Of a stretch of DNA of 64,000 nt, positions 25,061 through 33,587 are shown in pieces. This DNA is from Olsenella_L kribbiana (lineage in GTDB: Bacteria; Actinomycetota; Coriobacteriia; Coriobacteriales; Atopobiaceae). Each line of letters begins with the position of its first letter. The stretch's first letter is position 1. The stretch lies in assembly GCF_036408795.1 (NCBI RefSeq), contig NZ_JAZGJP010000001.1:62001-126000 (forward strand), written 5' to 3'. Below the pieces are notes generated by a model. The model did no database searches and was not told the DNA's origin. It was given only the letters and a program-made list of their open reading frames with translations. The translations under genes and the position numbers were made by a program.

Positions 25061-25605
25061 CGCCTCTTGAAATAGATGATGAGCTGGTAGACGCCGAAGA
25101 CAAGGCAGCCGACGCCGAAGATGACGGCGGACCAGAAGTCAAGACCGGAGAAGGTCTGGTTCATGCCGTAATAGGCAAGGATAGCTGCTGTCGCAAAGCA
25201 GACGACGGCATAGCCGATGCGGCGGCTCGTGCGCTTCCGGCGCCTGCCGCGCTCGAGCACCTGCTCGCTTTCGGAGAGCTTCGGCTCCTCGGCCTTCTTG
25301 AGGGCCGGGATGAAGCTCAGGTAGAAATAGCCCGACGTCAGGATATAGAGCCCCGCGAAGAGGGCAATGCCGATCCAGAGCGAGGTCGTAGCACCGAAGA
25401 TCGCTGCAAGCGAGACCGCGAAGATCGTGCGCTGGCGGTCGAAGAAGGCGAGCTGGCGCATCTTCGACTCGGGCACATAGTAGTACTGGTGGAGATAGTC
25501 GTTGTAGTAGACATTCCTGCCGGACTTGTCCACCCTCACGACGTCGTCAAGCTGAGGCGATACCTTCTTCGTCGCCGAGCCGGTCGTGGTCTTTCCTTTC
25601 GCCAT
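25057..25605 (-). CDS. Membrane protein with four transmembrane segments, unknown
   Basis: 182-aa protein. A basic N-terminus and a tyrosine-rich stretch (NVYYNDYLHQYYYVPESKM) precede two hydrophobic hairpins at about 60-100 and 132-178, separated by a charged loop with RGRRRKRTSRR. The N-terminal tyrosine cluster is unusual. No known domain is recognised. It diverges from the polymerase gene (77 bp) and shares CTAG with the convergent coiled-coil gene. Confidence 0.7.
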   Translation of the reverse strand: MAKGKTTTGSATKKVSPQLDDVVRVDKSGRNVYYNDYLHQYYYVPESKMRQLAFFDRQRTIFAVSLAAIFGATTSLWIGIALFAGLYILTSGYFYLSFIPALKKAEEPKLSESEQVLERGRRRKRTSRRIGYAVVCFATAAILAYYGMNQTFSGLDFWSAVIFGVGCLVFGVYQLIIYFKRR

Positions 25606-25682
25606 TCCAAACCTTTCTGTCCTGTCCAGGCTGTCGGGCCTGTCTGCTAATATGGGTACATCCGTTCGAAGAAAGGAGCTCC

Positions 25683-27035
25683 GTGGCAGGCACGCAGAAG
25701 CGCTATCTGTGCATAGACCTGAAAAGCTTCTATGCCTCTGCCGAGTGCATCGCGCGCGGGCTCGATCCCTTCACTACCAATTTAGTGGTAGCAGACCCCA
25801 CGCGCACCGAGAAAACGATATGTCTGGCTGTTTCTCCGGCGATGAAGAAGCTCGGGGTCCCGGGGCGCTGTCGCGTGTTCGAGATTCCCAAAGGCATCGA
25901 TTACATCATGGCTCCGCCCCGCATGCGCTACTACATGGAGAAGTCGGCCGAGATCTACGGCATCTACCTCAGGAAGATCGCTCCGGAAGACATCTTCGTC
26001 TACTCGATCGACGAGGCCTTCTTCGATATCACGCCCTATCTGTCGCTCTATGGGATGACCGCACGCGAGCTCGGCGAGGCGCTCAGGAGCGAAGTTGCAA
26101 AGGAGACAGGGATCACCGCGACCTGCGGCCTTGGCACGAATCCCTACCTCGCAAAGATTGCCCTCGATATCACGGCAAAGCATTCGGATGACTTCTTCGG
26201 CGAGCTCGACGAGGAGAGCTTCAGGGCGACGCTCTGGAACCATAGGCCGCTCACGGACTTCTGGCGCATCGGCCCTGGCATCGCGAGGCGTCTCGCCGAG
26301 ATGGGGATACACACGATGGGACAGCTTGCGCATGCCCCGACAGAGCCGCTCTTCCGCGAGTTCGGGAAGGACGCCGAGATCTTGATCGACCATGCCTGGG
26401 GCATCGAGCCCGTGACGATGGCAGATATCAAGGCCTACAAGCCGCAGGCGCATTCCCTGAGCTCGAACCAGGTCTTCGGCTGCGCCTATGACGCAGAGGA
26501 TGCGCTCCTCGTGCTCAAGGAGATGGCAGATGCGCTTGCCCAGCGGCTCACGGAAGGCGGCTTTGTTGCAGGCGGCATCTCGGTCTTTGTAGGCTATGCG
26601 ATCACGGAGGAGGAGCGCGAATATGCGCAGGAGAGAAGGCGCCTCCACCGCTATGGCCCCGGCGCTTCGGGCTCGAAGTCCTTCCTCGTGCCGACAAGCT
26701 CCTCAAGGAAGATCCGGCAGGCGGCAGAGGCGATCTTCCACGACCGGGTGGATCCCGAGCGGCAGATCAAGCGCCTCGGCATCGGTGCCTTCGAGGTCGC
26801 TCCTGAGGATGCGAAGGGCGCGCAGATGAGCCTCTTTGCTGAAGAGGAGACAGATGAAGGCGAGCTTTCGCGCCAGCGGACTGTGAACGATATCAGGCAG
26901 CGCTTCGGCAAGAATGCGATCCTGAAGGGCATGGACCTCATGCCGAAGGCGACAGCGCGCGAGCGCAACAGCCAGATCGGCGGACACAGATCGGGAGATG
27001 AGAACGATGGGGTCGAAGACGTCTGGCGCAGATAG
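25683..27035 (+). CDS. Y-family DNA polymerase, UmuC/ImpB type
   Basis: 450-aa translesion polymerase of the UmuC-like group common in Gram-positives. Catalytic carboxylates are D12 (CIDLKSFYASAEC) and D110/E111 (YSIDEAFFD). A helix-hairpin-helix segment (FWRIGPGIARRLAEMGI) and a little-finger domain follow. GTG at 25683 has AGAAAGGAG upstream. A 62-aa protein gene overlaps its 3' end, as often seen for this group. SOS control by LexA is likely by analogy, but I could not identify a LexA box in the 77-bp upstream gap. Confidence 0.9.
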   Translation: MAGTQKRYLCIDLKSFYASAECIARGLDPFTTNLVVADPTRTEKTICLAVSPAMKKLGVPGRCRVFEIPKGIDYIMAPPRMRYYMEKSAEIYGIYLRKIAPEDIFVYSIDEAFFDITPYLSLYGMTARELGEALRSEVAKETGITATCGLGTNPYLAKIALDITAKHSDDFFGELDEESFRATLWNHRPLTDFWRIGPGIARRLAEMGIHTMGQLAHAPTEPLFREFGKDAEILIDHAWGIEPVTMADIKAYKPQAHSLSSNQVFGCAYDAEDALLVLKEMADALAQRLTEGGFVAGGISVFVGYAITEEEREYAQERRRLHRYGPGASGSKSFLVPTSSSRKIRQAAEAIFHDRVDPERQIKRLGIGAFEVAPEDAKGAQMSLFAEEETDEGELSRQRTVNDIRQRFGKNAILKGMDLMPKATARERNSQIGGHRSGDENDGVEDVWRR

Positions 27036-27186
27036 GCCAGGGCGCATCCGCTATGGGCATCCGTCCATGAGCGCAGCAGAGCGGGCAAAGATCTTCATGC
27101 CGTTCGATGCGCTGCCGGAATACCGGGGCCTCCTCAAGAAGAAGGAAGAGGAGATCCGCGACAGGCAGAAGCGCGGCCTCATATGA
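26998..27186 (+). CDS. Small polymerase-associated protein (YolD-like)
   Basis: Up to 62 aa; the conserved part is MSAAERAKIFMPFDALPEYR followed by GLLKKKEEEIRDRQKRGLI. Small proteins with this PFDAL pattern follow UmuC-type polymerase genes in many anaerobes. The first ATG (26998) overlaps the polymerase gene by 38 nt; ATG at 27007 is better spaced from GGGAG, and the conserved core starts at 27067, so the start is uncertain. Likely translated with the polymerase and possibly a partner of it. Confidence 0.65.
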   Translation: MRTMGSKTSGADRPGRIRYGHPSMSAAERAKIFMPFDALPEYRGLLKKKEEEIRDRQKRGLI

Positions 27187-27212
27187 GAAGAGCCTGCTTG
27201 TGCAGGCTCTTC
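27187..27212. terminator. Hairpin between convergent polymerase and NUDIX genes
   Basis: Perfect 11-bp stem GAAGAGCCTGC / GCAGGCTCTTC with loop TTGT, located exactly between the two stop codons. It has no clear T run on either side, so bidirectional termination is probable but weak by sequence. Confidence 0.7.
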
Positions 27213-27213
27213 G

Positions 27214-27753
27214 TCAGGCGTTCATGAGATGGTGGCGGGCAAACCACTGGGCAAGAGAGCCCGACACAAGGGCATCGGCAAACTCGTCTTTCGGCACCCA
27301 GCGGGCACGGTCGACCTCGCGGTTGAGATGGAAGTCTTCCGTCCTGGCCCGGCAGACGAAGTTCGAGATCAGCGTGTTCGTGCGGGCATAGAACTGGCTT
27401 GCATTGAAGCGGAGGTCCGAGACGTCGAGCGCTGTCTCCTCTTTGACTTCGCGCCTGACGGTTTCCTCGAGGCTCTCTCCCTGGGAGACGTATCCAGCCA
27501 CGAGCACGCCGTGCTTGCCATACTGGTCGATTGCCAGGATCCTGGTCCCGTCAGGGGAGTAGACGATCGTGCTGATGGCAGAAGAAAATGCTGGATAGCG
27601 CCATGCATTGCAGGTCGGGCACCACGGCTCCGGGCCGTCTTCTGGCTGCTCCTTCAGCACGAGCTCAGATCCGCAGATGCTGCAGTAGCGCTCATGCGGA
27701 AGCGCGATGCCGTCGTTGCCGTGCCATTGAGGCAGCATCTCTTCTTCTGCCAT
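27214..27753 (-). CDS. NUDIX hydrolase with zinc ribbon (NudC-related)
   Basis: 179-aa protein: zinc ribbon CSICG...CPTC (24-48) followed by a NUDIX domain. The NUDIX box runs 87-109 with Glu93, Arg101, Glu102, Glu105 and Glu106 in place; Ala108 replaces the usual Gly. The NADH-pyrophosphatase motif SQPWPFPxS reads SQFYARTNT, so strict NADH specificity is doubtful. It probably cleaves a nucleoside diphosphate derivative such as NAD(H), ADP-ribose or a capped RNA end. Overlaps the preceding phospholipase-like gene by one base (TAATG), so they are co-translated. Confidence 0.83.
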   Translation of the reverse strand: MAEEEMLPQWHGNDGIALPHERYCSICGSELVLKEQPEDGPEPWCPTCNAWRYPAFSSAISTIVYSPDGTRILAIDQYGKHGVLVAGYVSQGESLEETVRREVKEETALDVSDLRFNASQFYARTNTLISNFVCRARTEDFHLNREVDRARWVPKDEFADALVSGSLAQWFARHHLMNA

Positions 27754-28718
27754 TACAGGGTCTCTCCGGCCTTCTTCGGCCTGCCGTCGAAGTCCTTGCC
27801 ATGGGTGATGGATTGGGCTTTCTGAGCATCGAAGCCATCATCGAGGAAGCACTTGAGATCGCACTGCAGCTCGCCCTGCGTGCCGTAGTAGAGATCCCAG
27901 AAGCTTGCCGTGTGCTCATGGCCCGTATAGGGATCGGTCCACGTCTGGTGCTCCCTGTTCTCGAAGACAGAGGAGGCTTCCTTCCTTGCCCTGTGTGCCA
28001 TGGCCCGGTAGAGCGAATGGCGGCGGTGCAGGACATTGACCTCGATCGCAGAGGCGATCTGGGACTTCGCATCGGTCAGGTGCGGTGCCCTCATGAGGCG
28101 CATGAGGGTCCTGTGGGCATTGATGGCGCCAGAGAAGAGCGCGTGCGGCACGACGAGCCCATAGACCTTCAAGAGCATGTAGCGATACATCCTGTCGCAG
28201 ATGCCGAGGATGCGCTCGGTGGCATCGAGGCACTCATGGGCTGGGTGGAAGGTCTCGACGGTCTTGCCGGACTTCGTGTAGAGCACCATCTCGTCGAGGT
28301 CGCGCTCGACCTCTGCCGTGACGACTTTCGCATCGCGCTCGTCGAGGCCTTCGACGCCTGCCTCGCAGATGCCGCGGGTCCAGCTTGCCACAAACGGTCC
28401 GACCCTCGAATCGAGCTCGAAGTGGCTGATATAGCCTGCCACATAGGCACGTCCCGTCGGCCTCTCATGGTCTGAGAGGTAGGCAAGCGAGCCCTTGAAG
28501 GCGGCGATGCACTCCTCGATCTTCTCCGTGTGGAGGAGCTTCGCGATATTGCGGTATTCCTTGAGGCGCGGATCGAGATCGAGCGACTCGAAGGGATCGG
28601 GGCCCTGGCAGCCCAGAAGATAGGCCTTGCGCTCCTCATCGGAATCGCTCTTGAGCGAGTTCGCTGCCGTGAAATACATGTCCTGCCCGTAGAAGTAGTG
28701 CGTGATGATGGCTGGCAT
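27753..28718 (-). CDS. Zinc-dependent phospholipase C-like protein, one ligand altered
   Basis: 321-aa protein of the zinc-dependent phospholipase C-like family found in Clostridia and Coriobacteria. Putative zinc-site residues seen are H7 (MPAIITHYFYG), D41 in CQGPDPF, H63, and the pair H99/D103 (YISHFELD). Where its paralog at 37.9 kb has a further histidine (MHPLVY) this one has RVGPFV, so that ligand is lost. No signal peptide; cytosolic. SD ACAGGAGGG sets the start. It is upstream of, and coupled to, the NUDIX gene. Confidence 0.75.
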   Translation of the reverse strand: MPAIITHYFYGQDMYFTAANSLKSDSDEERKAYLLGCQGPDPFESLDLDPRLKEYRNIAKLLHTEKIEECIAAFKGSLAYLSDHERPTGRAYVAGYISHFELDSRVGPFVASWTRGICEAGVEGLDERDAKVVTAEVERDLDEMVLYTKSGKTVETFHPAHECLDATERILGICDRMYRYMLLKVYGLVVPHALFSGAINAHRTLMRLMRAPHLTDAKSQIASAIEVNVLHRRHSLYRAMAHRARKEASSVFENREHQTWTDPYTGHEHTASFWDLYYGTQGELQCDLKCFLDDGFDAQKAQSITHGKDFDGRPKKAGETL

Positions 28719-29133
28719 GCAGAAGCCCTCCTGTCAATGGTCGTCTGGCCTTGTCGCACTCTACAGTATCGGACATACACGGGCTCCGTGGCGCCGGATG
28801 CGTCGAAAAAGCACTAACCTCCGTGTGCGGCAGCAAGAAAGGGCATAAGGTCCTGCCGCCTCCTTTCTGCGCTGGACACTCAGAAGAGGAGATGTCCGGC
28901 ACCAGACACATGAAAGTGCATCTGTATGAAAGGTTCGAGCAGCTCAGATGTGCCGTGCAGATGCTGGACAGAAGCGGCTGAAAGATTCATGGGGATAGCT
29001 GGGATTTGGGCAGAGGGCAGCATCGGCGCGAGCAGCGCCGTGGGCATAATGAAGCGAGAAGACAGAAGCTGCCAGATATTCAGATATCTGCATTGCAGCA
29101 TTTGCATGAAGGATCTCCGGCTGAAAGGCGGCC
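28719..29133. other. 415-bp intergenic region before the MacB-type ABC gene
   Basis: No convincing coding frame. The left end holds the promoter and ribosome site of the divergent phospholipase-like gene. Near the right end an exact inverted repeat CAGATAT-TCAG-ATATCTG lies at 29073-29090, 44 bp before the ABC gene start, where an operator would be expected. The centre (28800-29060) shows nothing I can name. Confidence 0.5.
29073..29090. promoter_or_regulatory. Inverted repeat, candidate operator of the ABC gene
   Basis: CAGATAT and ATATCTG are exact 7-base inverted copies separated by four bases, close to the start of the 1105-aa ABC gene. The regulator is unknown. Confidence 0.4.
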
Positions 29134-32100
29134 ATGCTCGAACTCTCCCATATCTCCAAGTCGTATACGACCGGCACGTTCACGCAGAAGGCGCTCGACG
29201 ATGTGTCGCTCGCATTCCGTGACTGCGAATTCGTCTCCATTCTCGGACCCTCCGGCTCGGGCAAGACGACGATGCTCAACATGATTGGCGGCCTAGACCA
29301 CTTCGACGACGGCGACCTTCTGATCGACGGCATCTCGACGAAGCGCTACCGCGACCGCGACTGGGACACCTACCGCAACAACAGGATCGGCTTCGTGTTC
29401 CAGAGCTACAACCTGATTCCGCACCAGACGGTCCTTGCCAATGTCGAGCTGGCGCTCACGCTCTCAGGCGTCGGAGCGTCCGAGCGCGAGAAGAGGGCGA
29501 GAGAAGCGCTTTCCAAGGTCGGTCTTGCCGAACATGCCGACAAGAAGCCCTCGCAGCTCTCGGGTGGCCAGATGCAGCGCGTGGCGCTAGCCCGTGCCCT
29601 TGTGAACAACCCTGAGATCGTGCTGGCAGACGAGCCGACAGGAGCTTTGGACTCCGAGACCTCCGTCCAGGTCATGGATCTTCTGAAGGAGGTTGCCCAG
29701 GACCGCCTCGTGATCATGGTGACGCACAACCCCGAGCTCGCACGCCGCTACTCGACGCGCATCGTAGAGCTCAAGGACGGCACGATCAGATCCGATACCG
29801 ACCCTTATGACCCGTCTCTTGATGCCACGCACAGGGCTGCAAAGCCTCCCCGCAAGACTGCGATGTCCTTCCTCACGGCACTCGGCCTCTCGTTTGCGAA
29901 CCTCATGACCAAGAAGGGAAGGACCTTCCTCACGGCCTTCGCCGGCTCCATCGGCATCATCGGCATCGCTGCGATCCTGGCGCTTGCGAACGGCGCGAAC
30001 GGCTATATCGAGGATACCGAAGAGAAGATGCTCACGGTCTATCCGCTCCAGATCCAGGGCACGAGCTTCGATATAACGTCCGTCCTCTCGTCGGTGAATG
30101 GCACGGCAGGCTCGTCTGGCTCATCTGGCAGCTCCTCTGATGATGGCTCTTCCGATTCCGGCATCAAGGAAGCGCCGACCATCACGAACATGTTCAAGAG
30201 CGTCGGAAAGAACGACCTCAGATCGCTCAAGGAATACCTTGACGCCGATGGCGGAGGAATCCGTCAGCATGCCCGCGCCATCCAGTACTCCTACGACGTG
30301 AAGCCCGAGCTCTACCTCGAGAATGCCAATGGCACGGTCACGGAGGTGAATCCCGAGTCTTCGTTCACGCAGCTCGGACTCGGTGTCTCCTCCTCGATCT
30401 CCTCGAGCATGACCTCGCAGACGAGCGCGTTCCATGAGCTCATGGACGATACCGACCTCATCAAGAGCCAATACAACCTCGTGGCAGGTGAGTGGCCGCA
30501 AGCTGAAGACGAGCTCTTGGTCGTTCTCAGGCCTGATGGCACGCTTCCCGATCTCGATGCCTTCGAGCTGGGCCTTCGCGACCACAGCCAGCTCGACTAC
30601 ATGGTCTCGACGCTCACGAACGCCGAGAGCTCCTCCACCGAAGAGTCCGCGATCGATGCAGAAAGCGGAGCGAGCTACTCGACAGACGATATCCTGGCGG
30701 CTCACCTCAAGCTTGTCTATCCGACCGACATCTATGCCTATGACGAGCAGTACAGGATCTGGACAGACCGCTCGGATGATGCGGACTTCATGAAGACGCT
30801 TGTCTCGTCTGGCAAGGACATCCATGTTGTCGGCATCGTCCAGGCAACAGATTCCTCCTCTTCGCTCGATCCGGGCATCTACTACACGAGCGCCCTCACG
30901 AAGGATGTGATGGCACACGCAGCAGATGCCGACATCGTGAAGCAGCAGCTGGCAGATCCTCAAACCGACGTCTTCACCGGCAAGACCTTCGCCGAGGAGG
31001 CGGCAGGCACGGCAGGGGAGGATATCGATCTCTCGAACCTCTTCAATGTGGATACGGATGCCCTCAAGGCCTCGTTCTCGTTCGATACCTCGAAGCTCGA
31101 CCTCGATCTTTCCGACCTCGACATGTCGTCCATGCGGACGCCCACGATCGATGTGCCGGCACTCGACCTTTCGTCTGTCGATATGTCTTCGCTCGACCTT
31201 TCCGGCATCGATGTCTCCTCGCTCAGCACGGACGAGATCAAGGAGCTCCTTCCTGACTTCTCCGATATCGATGTGCGGGAGCTCGTCTCCGGCCTCGATA
31301 TCAAGTTCGACCAGACAGCGGCCCAGGCACTCACAGCCGAGCTTGTGCGAGGCTGGCAAGCCTACATGCAGGAGCATCCAGACGCCCAGGTCCAGGACTA
31401 CTTCCTCCTCGACAGCACGAAGAAGGAGATCGAGGACGGCGTACGCAAGATTGTGAACTTCGATGAGATCGAGAGCCAGATAGAGCAGCGGCTCTCCGGC
31501 ATCGTCGACGAGAAGATCCAGAGCTCGGTCGCAAAGGCCCTGGAGTCCCAAATCGTGTCCCAGCTGGCAAGCCAGGTGGAAAGCCAGCTCGAGGCAAAGA
31601 TCACAACCGCCCTCACGTCCTACATCCAGTCTGCCTTCTCCTCTGTCATGCAGCAGACCTCTGCTGCTATCGAGACCCAGCTCACGAGTGCCCTCCAGAC
31701 AAGCATGGGCAGGCTTCAGGCCTCGTTCCCGAATGCGATTTCGGTCGATGGGGACAAGATCAAGAGCGCCTTCAGCCTCAATATCGACGAGACGCAGCTC
31801 AAGGAGCTCATGGCCGGCATGCTCTCGAACTCGAGCGCCAGCTACGACGACAACCTCGCAAAGCTCGGCTATGCCGATCCTGCAACGCCTTCAGAGATCG
31901 ACATCTATCCGGGGGACTTCCAGGACAAGAACAAGGTCATAGAGATCCTCGACGACTACAACGACCAGCAGACCGATGAGGCGAAGAAGATCAGCTATAC
32001 CGATATCGTGGGCACGCTCATGCAGTCCGTGACCCATATTGTCGATATGATCAGCCGCATCCTCATCGCCTTCGTCTCGATCTCGCTCGTCGTGTCTTCG

Positions 32101-32451
32101 ATCATGATCGCCGTGATCACCTACATCTCCGTCCTCGAGCGCAAGAAGGAGATCGGCATCCTCCGCGCGCTTGGCGCGAGCAAGCACAACGTGAGCTCTG
32201 TCTTCAATGCCGAGACCGTGATCGAGGGCTTCATCTCTGGCCTCATGGGCATCCTGATCACGCTAGGCGTCTCGGTCCCGGTCAATGCCTATGTGCTTTC
32301 GGTCTACGATGTGCCGAACATCATGAGGCTCTCCTGGCAGTCGGCATTAGCATTGATCGGCATCTCGGTCCTGCTCACGTTCCTGGCGGGCCTCATCCCG
32401 TCGAGGAAGGCAGCCCATGAAGATCCGGTCGAGGCGCTGAGAAGCGAATAG
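29134..32451 (+). CDS. MacB/FtsX-type ABC transporter, ATPase-permease fusion
   Basis: 1105-aa fused ABC protein. The ATPase (1-235) has Walker A GPSGSGKT (38-45), signature LSGGQMQR (142-149) and Walker B IVLADEPTG. TM1 is at about 270-295. A very large extracytoplasmic part (about 300-955) follows, then three TM helices of an FtsX domain (about 965-1105, with GILRALGASKHNV). The outer part contains a Ser/Gly linker, a pentad-like repeat at about 655-700 and a long coiled coil rich in Gln and Ser (about 770-870). These mechanotransmission-type systems expel peptides or lipids, or signal to cell-wall enzymes. Start ATG follows GAAAGGCGG. Substrate unknown. Confidence 0.88.
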   Translation: MLELSHISKSYTTGTFTQKALDDVSLAFRDCEFVSILGPSGSGKTTMLNMIGGLDHFDDGDLLIDGISTKRYRDRDWDTYRNNRIGFVFQSYNLIPHQTVLANVELALTLSGVGASEREKRAREALSKVGLAEHADKKPSQLSGGQMQRVALARALVNNPEIVLADEPTGALDSETSVQVMDLLKEVAQDRLVIMVTHNPELARRYSTRIVELKDGTIRSDTDPYDPSLDATHRAAKPPRKTAMSFLTALGLSFANLMTKKGRTFLTAFAGSIGIIGIAAILALANGANGYIEDTEEKMLTVYPLQIQGTSFDITSVLSSVNGTAGSSGSSGSSSDDGSSDSGIKEAPTITNMFKSVGKNDLRSLKEYLDADGGGIRQHARAIQYSYDVKPELYLENANGTVTEVNPESSFTQLGLGVSSSISSSMTSQTSAFHELMDDTDLIKSQYNLVAGEWPQAEDELLVVLRPDGTLPDLDAFELGLRDHSQLDYMVSTLTNAESSSTEESAIDAESGASYSTDDILAAHLKLVYPTDIYAYDEQYRIWTDRSDDADFMKTLVSSGKDIHVVGIVQATDSSSSLDPGIYYTSALTKDVMAHAADADIVKQQLADPQTDVFTGKTFAEEAAGTAGEDIDLSNLFNVDTDALKASFSFDTSKLDLDLSDLDMSSMRTPTIDVPALDLSSVDMSSLDLSGIDVSSLSTDEIKELLPDFSDIDVRELVSGLDIKFDQTAAQALTAELVRGWQAYMQEHPDAQVQDYFLLDSTKKEIEDGVRKIVNFDEIESQIEQRLSGIVDEKIQSSVAKALESQIVSQLASQVESQLEAKITTALTSYIQSAFSSVMQQTSAAIETQLTSALQTSMGRLQASFPNAISVDGDKIKSAFSLNIDETQLKELMAGMLSNSSASYDDNLAKLGYADPATPSEIDIYPGDFQDKNKVIEILDDYNDQQTDEAKKISYTDIVGTLMQSVTHIVDMISRILIAFVSISLVVSSIMIAVITYISVLERKKEIGILRALGASKHNVSSVFNAETVIEGFISGLMGILITLGVSVPVNAYVLSVYDVPNIMRLSWQSALALIGISVLLTFLAGLIPSRKAAHEDPVEALRSE

Positions 32452-32503
32452 ACTCCGCAGACACCCCTTGTCTGTCCGTCCGGAGATGGCATATTGCAGC
32501 CAT

Positions 32504-32548
32504 GCCGCCCGGTGCTTCACCCTTGAGATGGGGAGAGCGCCGGGCGGC
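32504..32548 (+). terminator. Hairpin after the ABC gene
   Basis: Exact 9-bp inverted repeat GCCGCCCGG (32504-32512) / CCGGGCGGC (32540-32548) with a 27-base loop, 53 bp after the ABC stop, followed by TCTCTGTGT. Plausible terminator separating it from nadA. Confidence 0.55.
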
Positions 32549-32580
32549 TCTCTGTGTGGAGTGTGCAGAAAGCTTTGCAT

Positions 32581-32614
32581 CTGTCTTGTCAGATGACATG
32601 ACAGCTGCCATACT
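32581..32614 (+). promoter_or_regulatory. nadA promoter with overlapping palindrome (candidate NiaR operator)
   Basis: A -35 element TTGTCA (32586-32591), a 17-bp spacer and a -10 element CATACT (32609-32614) precede nadA by 33 bp. A 24-bp imperfect palindrome at 32581-32604 (half-sites CTGTCTTGTCAG and ATGACATGACAG, 10 of 12 positions symmetric) covers the -35 and spacer, the classic place for a repressor. The operon's last gene encodes a NiaR-type repressor, so autoregulated niacin-responsive control is the likely reading. Confidence 0.6.
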
Positions 32615-32646
32615 GCCAACTCGGTGCTGGATACGAGAGGGGATTC

Positions 32647-33582
32647 ATGGACACGAAGACCACAGGCACGATGGCTGCGCGCATCGCCGCGCTCAAGAAG
32701 GAGCAGGATGCCGTCATCCTTGCCCACTACTACGTGAAGGACTCTGCACAGGAAGTGGCAGACTATATCGGCGACTCCTTCTATCTGAGCAAGCTTGCTG
32801 CCGGACTCGACTGCAAGACGCTCGTCTTTGCTGGCGTGCGCTTCATGGCAGAGAGCGCAAAGCTGCTGTCGCCCGAGAAGCGTGTCCTCATGCCCGAGCC
32901 GAAGGCTGACTGCCCGATGGCGCACATGGTCGTGAAGGAGACGGTCGACAACGCTCGTACCGAGTACGGAGACGACCTCGCTGTTGCCTGCTATGTGAAC
33001 TCGACGACCGAGATGAAGGCATGGTCCGATGTCTGTGTCACCTCCTCGAATGCCGTGAAGATCGTGCGCAGGCTGCCCCAGCACCACGTCCTGTTCATTC
33101 CGGACATGAACCTCGGCCGCTATGTGGCTGACCAGGTGCCGGAAAAGCATGTGATCCTGAACGACGGATTCTGCCCGACGCATGAGGCAATCGAGCTTGC
33201 CGAGATCGAGAAGCTCAAGGCCGCGCATCCTGATGCCGTGGTCTGCGCCCATCCTGAATGCACGCCCTGGGTCGTCGAGGCAGCAGACTATGTCGGTTCG
33301 ACCTCAGGCATCATCAAGCGCGTCGCCGAAGGCGAGGAGAAGTCCTACATCATCGCTACCGTGATTGGCGTCCGCCGCACGATCGAGCAGAAGATCGCCG
33401 GCCAGGGCAAGGAGATCTTCTTCCCTGAGACGACGCCCATCTGCCCGAACATGGCAATGGTGACAGGCGAGAAGATCCTCTCGTGCCTCGAGACCGGGTC
33501 GGGCGAGGTCGAGGTCGATGACGCTGCGACCGAGGGCGCACGCCGTGCGCTCAGGCGCATGCTGGAGCTTGCGAAAGACTAG
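32647..33582 (+). CDS. nadA: Quinolinate synthase
   Basis: 311-aa [4Fe-4S] enzyme that condenses iminoaspartate with dihydroxyacetone phosphate to quinolinate, second step of de novo NAD synthesis. Three cluster cysteines are visible in ADCPMAH, HPECTPWV and PICPNMA. The N-terminal AHYYVKDSAQEVADYIGDS is diagnostic. Start ATG has GAGAGGGGA upstream. First gene of a nadA-nadBC-niaR operon, with 5 nt to the next gene. Confidence 0.96.
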   Translation: MDTKTTGTMAARIAALKKEQDAVILAHYYVKDSAQEVADYIGDSFYLSKLAAGLDCKTLVFAGVRFMAESAKLLSPEKRVLMPEPKADCPMAHMVVKETVDNARTEYGDDLAVACYVNSTTEMKAWSDVCVTSSNAVKIVRRLPQHHVLFIPDMNLGRYVADQVPEKHVILNDGFCPTHEAIELAEIEKLKAAHPDAVVCAHPECTPWVVEAADYVGSTSGIIKRVAEGEEKSYIIATVIGVRRTIEQKIAGQGKEIFFPETTPICPNMAMVTGEKILSCLETGSGEVEVDDAATEGARRALRRMLELAKD

Positions 33583-33587
33583 GAGCC

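Noticed and set aside
28880..29222. Short frames in the 415-bp gap before the ABC gene
   Set aside because: No ribosome site, no homology pattern, and they run into the ABC gene in another frame.
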